Assembly (NCBI GenBank): GCA_020310875.1
Contig: CM035437.1
Span: 51,340,027-51,404,026, forward strand
Direction: 5' to 3'
Source: Ceratopteris richardii
Taxonomy: Eukaryota; Streptophyta; Polypodiopsida; Polypodiales; Pteridaceae
Length of the DNA: 64,000 bases
Shown: positions 63,061-64,000 of the stretch, piece by piece
How the letters are laid out: the number at the start of each line of letters is the position of its first letter
How positions within the stretch are numbered: position 1 is the first letter of the stretch
Program-made: the position numbers and the translations under genes
The notes under the pieces: generated by a model
What the model was told of the DNA's origin: nothing
Database searches by the model: none
Seen by the model: the letters and a program-made list of their open reading frames with translations, nothing else

Positions 63061-64000
63061 AGTTGAGAAATAGGGTTTTTAATTCTTGCATATTTTGAGC
63101 TAAATTTTGGCAATTTTGTTAGGCCTTGGAGTAATTTTGGAATTCTTTGACAAGGCAAAGGCTCGTGAACAATCGAACCGCACTTGGGAAGCTTACTTCC
63201 TAGGCATTGGAGCATTCTTCAAAGCAACAGAATTGAGGTTGGAAGAACACTAAACCCCTTAGTCAATTTTCTAGCTAAAGCTAAGTACGATTAGTGGTAT
63301 TGATTAATTAGGGTTACGTTAGACACGATACAAGAACAAGACACCCTAATTACTCAAATTCAAGCGTAAGTTAGAAAATTGTTGTGGCAAAGGGAAAAGG
63401 ACTTAAGTGGATCAACCACATCCCAAATTGCGAAACCGACGATCGTGGAAAAAGAAGAACACTTGAGAAGAAAGGTTGTGGCTTTGGAAGTCGAGATTGA
63501 GAATAGATGTCAAGGGTCGGAGACGATGAAAAGAAAACCAAATGCAAGAGGATTGGATGTGAGAGTCGAGCTAGAGGAAGCAAAGGAGAGTGTAGATGAA
63601 AGAAGACAAGATGGCAGAAATAGGGTTTACCAAGGAAGAGAAGGTAATCAGAGAAATGGCTGATCTTTTGTTAAGAGGAAGAAATCCTTCAAATGGTGGG
63701 AGTCGTTCTTCTAAAGCTCATGATCAAGAATATCATCTAAAGATGATGGGGAAACAAGATGGTCACCAACCTTCTAACACAAGCAAGGCACATAACTCTG
63801 GGAGTAGTGACATGTGCAGGAAAGGCCACAAAGGCAAGGGCAGAACTGGAAGAGAGAAGTGGTGTATAGACAATGATGGTTTTAACAAGGAAAACGATGA
63901 TCGAAAGAGAGAGCTCTTGGAAGGTAGAGACAAGGGGAACCAAACCGCTTGTGAAAAGAGGACTTCCAGACACAAGGGACTTATGAAAAGACACACATTG
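63061..64000 (+). other. Highly charged open segments after the leader, unidentified
   Basis: A short gap is followed by Lys/Glu/Arg-rich open frames (63379-63663 and on to the window end, for example EEHLRRKVVALEVEIENR and DLLLRGRNPSNGG). The position after PBS and leader suggests the start of gag in the old plus-strand element, but no capsid or zinc-knuckle motif is visible before the window ends. No canonical ATG supports the first frame start. Confidence 0.35.

Overview
The window looks like a repeat-rich piece of a large land-plant nuclear genome. The reasons are plant-type Ty3/gypsy and Ty1/copia LTR retrotransposons, a tRNA-Asp-type primer-binding site, nested and decayed elements, long microsatellites, and only one recognisable host-type gene, a WRNIP1/MgsA-like AAA+ ATPase with a plant-style N-terminal UBA-like segment. 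A fern, gymnosperm or other large-genome plant would fit; the sequence alone does not fix the lineage.

Layout. From 1 to about 21.95 kb lies a head-to-tail array of nearly identical 7.62 kb units (A, B, C), all on the minus strand. Each unit is the internal part of one Ty3/gypsy element (gag, protease, RT, RNase H) and ends inside the integrase zinc-binding region. Units are joined by a 250-bp filler (6703-6952 and 14324-14573) that reads as identical to 35838-36087. Only unit C keeps the 5' end: a long leader with a minisatellite, a tRNA-Asp-type PBS (23269-23290) and an LTR with a TATA box. Next come a gag remnant of a relative (24.4-25.0 kb, plus) and a decayed, unidentified coding region called ORF-X here (27.1-29.1 kb, plus). 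ORF-X has a recognisable homologue at 57.45-57.97 kb.

From 30 to 37 kb are two fossils of a second gag lineage, an LTR-like stretch with a 247-bp CT run, the filler donor locus and a copia gag scrap. From 38.3 to 40.4 kb is simple sequence, including a perfect 342-bp palindrome and a run of 68 G. The host-type AAA+ ORF is at 40.77-43.15 kb (minus); its Walker B motif is lost.

From 45 to 58 kb are copia fossils in both orientations. One is split by a young, structurally complete, RT-less gag-protease element (48515-55553) with 1699-bp LTRs, TGTAG/CTACA ends and a 5-bp ATAGG target duplication. Another member of that gag lineage lies at 59.0-62.0 kb (minus). The window ends in an old plus-strand relative of the array element (PBS near 62.23 kb, decayed leader minisatellite).

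The retroelement parts belong to five or more lineages layered by insertion. The strongest signals are the templated-filler tandem array, the RT-less lineage present in a young and an old copy, the ORF-X pair, the palindrome and the Walker-B-less ATPase.
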